Shown: in pieces, positions 63,152 to 64,000 of the stretch
Position numbering within the stretch: position 1 is the stretch's first letter
Layout of the letters: each line of letters starts with the position of its first letter
Source of the DNA: Choristoneura fumiferana
Taxonomy: Eukaryota > Arthropoda > Insecta > Lepidoptera > Tortricidae
Length of the DNA stretch: 64,000 bases
NCBI RefSeq assembly: GCF_025370935.1
Contig: NC_133473.1
Span: forward strand, 19,553,042-19,617,041
Reading direction: 5' to 3'
Notes under the pieces: generated by a model
What the model saw: the letters and a program-made list of their open reading frames with translations, nothing else
Databases searched by the model: none
Told to the model about the DNA's origin: nothing
Made by a program: the position numbers and the translations under genes

Positions 63152-64000
63152 AGTATTAAAACATCTTTAACTTTACTTCAATTTTTATTAAAGAAGAACC
63201 CTAGCTAGATTCTTCCAACCTTCAAGAACCTAGGGCGCAAATATTGGTCCTTCGAACCGGATTATTGTACCTTTCTTATTTTGGATGAAACATTGTTTTT
63301 ACTAACTGAAAAAGTTTCTAAAGAAAAACAAGATTCGATGTCCTTTTCTAACAATCTAAAAAAAGTTATTTTTTAAAGCTTACATTGTCAAATCGTTGAG
63401 CAAACACTTTTAGCCGGTACTGATTTCGATAAAAGGAAATTACAATCCAAACTACTTGAATCGGATCTACTAAAGTAAATGGAGATGTTTTATATCTTAT
63501 TGCTGTAGATAAGGTCCCTTGAAGGCCAATCTATTTCTGGGTTGCTCCTTCGACTTCGACATGTCCGGATGACACGCCATTACTAGCGACTTACAGGCAA
63601 TCATAAAAGTCTATTAACATTGGGAACAAATCAATAAAAGGTCACAACTCCCGGCATTATCTCGAAGGCTGTTATCGACTCCCATAAATGCCTTTCTTTT
63701 ATTTCAGTTGAGAAAAAAAGAAATTACAGCCAACAGCTGAAATTCTCATTAAAATTCCATTACGCCGCTTCGAATATGGCTATATTTGAAGGTACGGAAT
63801 TTTCGTATATTTTTTTCATTAACGACTCGCATAACAAGGGGTTTTTGATAACCAGACAAAAGGTAATGATGATTAGGGTTTTACTGATCGCCGGTTTTTT
63901 TTATTTTCAGATGGAAACGACACATTTAAATTTGAAATGTAGCAGAACATAGTCGATGTACCTATAGGTAAAATGACTCGTGTTCGATTAACGAATAAAA
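63152..64000. other. No recognisable feature
   Basis: No supported gene or repeat. The part 63510-63720 has mixed composition and AATCATAAA/ATAAATG motifs, which alone say little. Confidence 0.5.

Overview
This 64 kb window looks like non-coding, transposon-rich DNA from a moth or butterfly (Lepidoptera). It is AT-rich, and no host gene can be read with confidence. Nearly every open reading frame of 60 codons or more is a chance frame or a shadow of a repeat. The lepidopteran assignment rests on repeat families I recognise: about a dozen short Lep1-like Helitron copies (TCCTACTAATATTATAAA starts, CTAG/CTAA ends after a CGCG hairpin), many 3' ends of RTE-clade LINEs resembling the Heliconius HmRTE family (SETWSLT peptide, GATGATGATGA tails), a tRNA-headed SINE family, and dispersed repeats common in moth genomes. 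The window is probably intergenic or a long intron.

Layout. 1-10 kb: palindromic MITEs, a tRNA-derived SINE, a Helitron abutting a 315-codon 5'-truncated retroelement ORF (2450-3397), a 413 bp TIR element with an 8 bp target duplication, and LINE tails. 10-20 kb: a composite repeat carrying a cloverleaf-capable tRNA-like sequence, a 217 bp TA-flanked palindrome, a degraded RTE LINE and a two-unit tandem repeat. 20-27 kb: mostly single-copy AT-rich DNA. 27-44 kb: the densest region, with nested insertions: a TIR element in a LINE, a TG-tailed SINE in a LINE with a 13 bp duplication, a hAT element in an RTE LINE with a perfect 8 bp duplication, a LINE with an inverted 5' half, and four forward copies plus one reverse copy of a hairpin-headed SINE-like repeat. 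44-57 kb: sparse, with a degenerate relative of the 2450-3397 retroelement and a second copy of the tRNA-like composite. 57-64 kb: a second tRNA-headed SINE family, a 729 bp Foldback-like element built of about 15 bp repeats with a perfect 9 bp target duplication, and LINE 3' ends.

No genes here work together as a pathway; the window is a record of transposition. Best candidates for follow-up are the Foldback-like element (59155-59883), the RT-linked putative endonuclease family (three loci), the nested hAT, the possible twin-primed LINE and the tRNA-like composite family. Family names come from recognition, not from a database search; boundaries are good to a few bases where a target duplication is given and to roughly 10-30 bases elsewhere.
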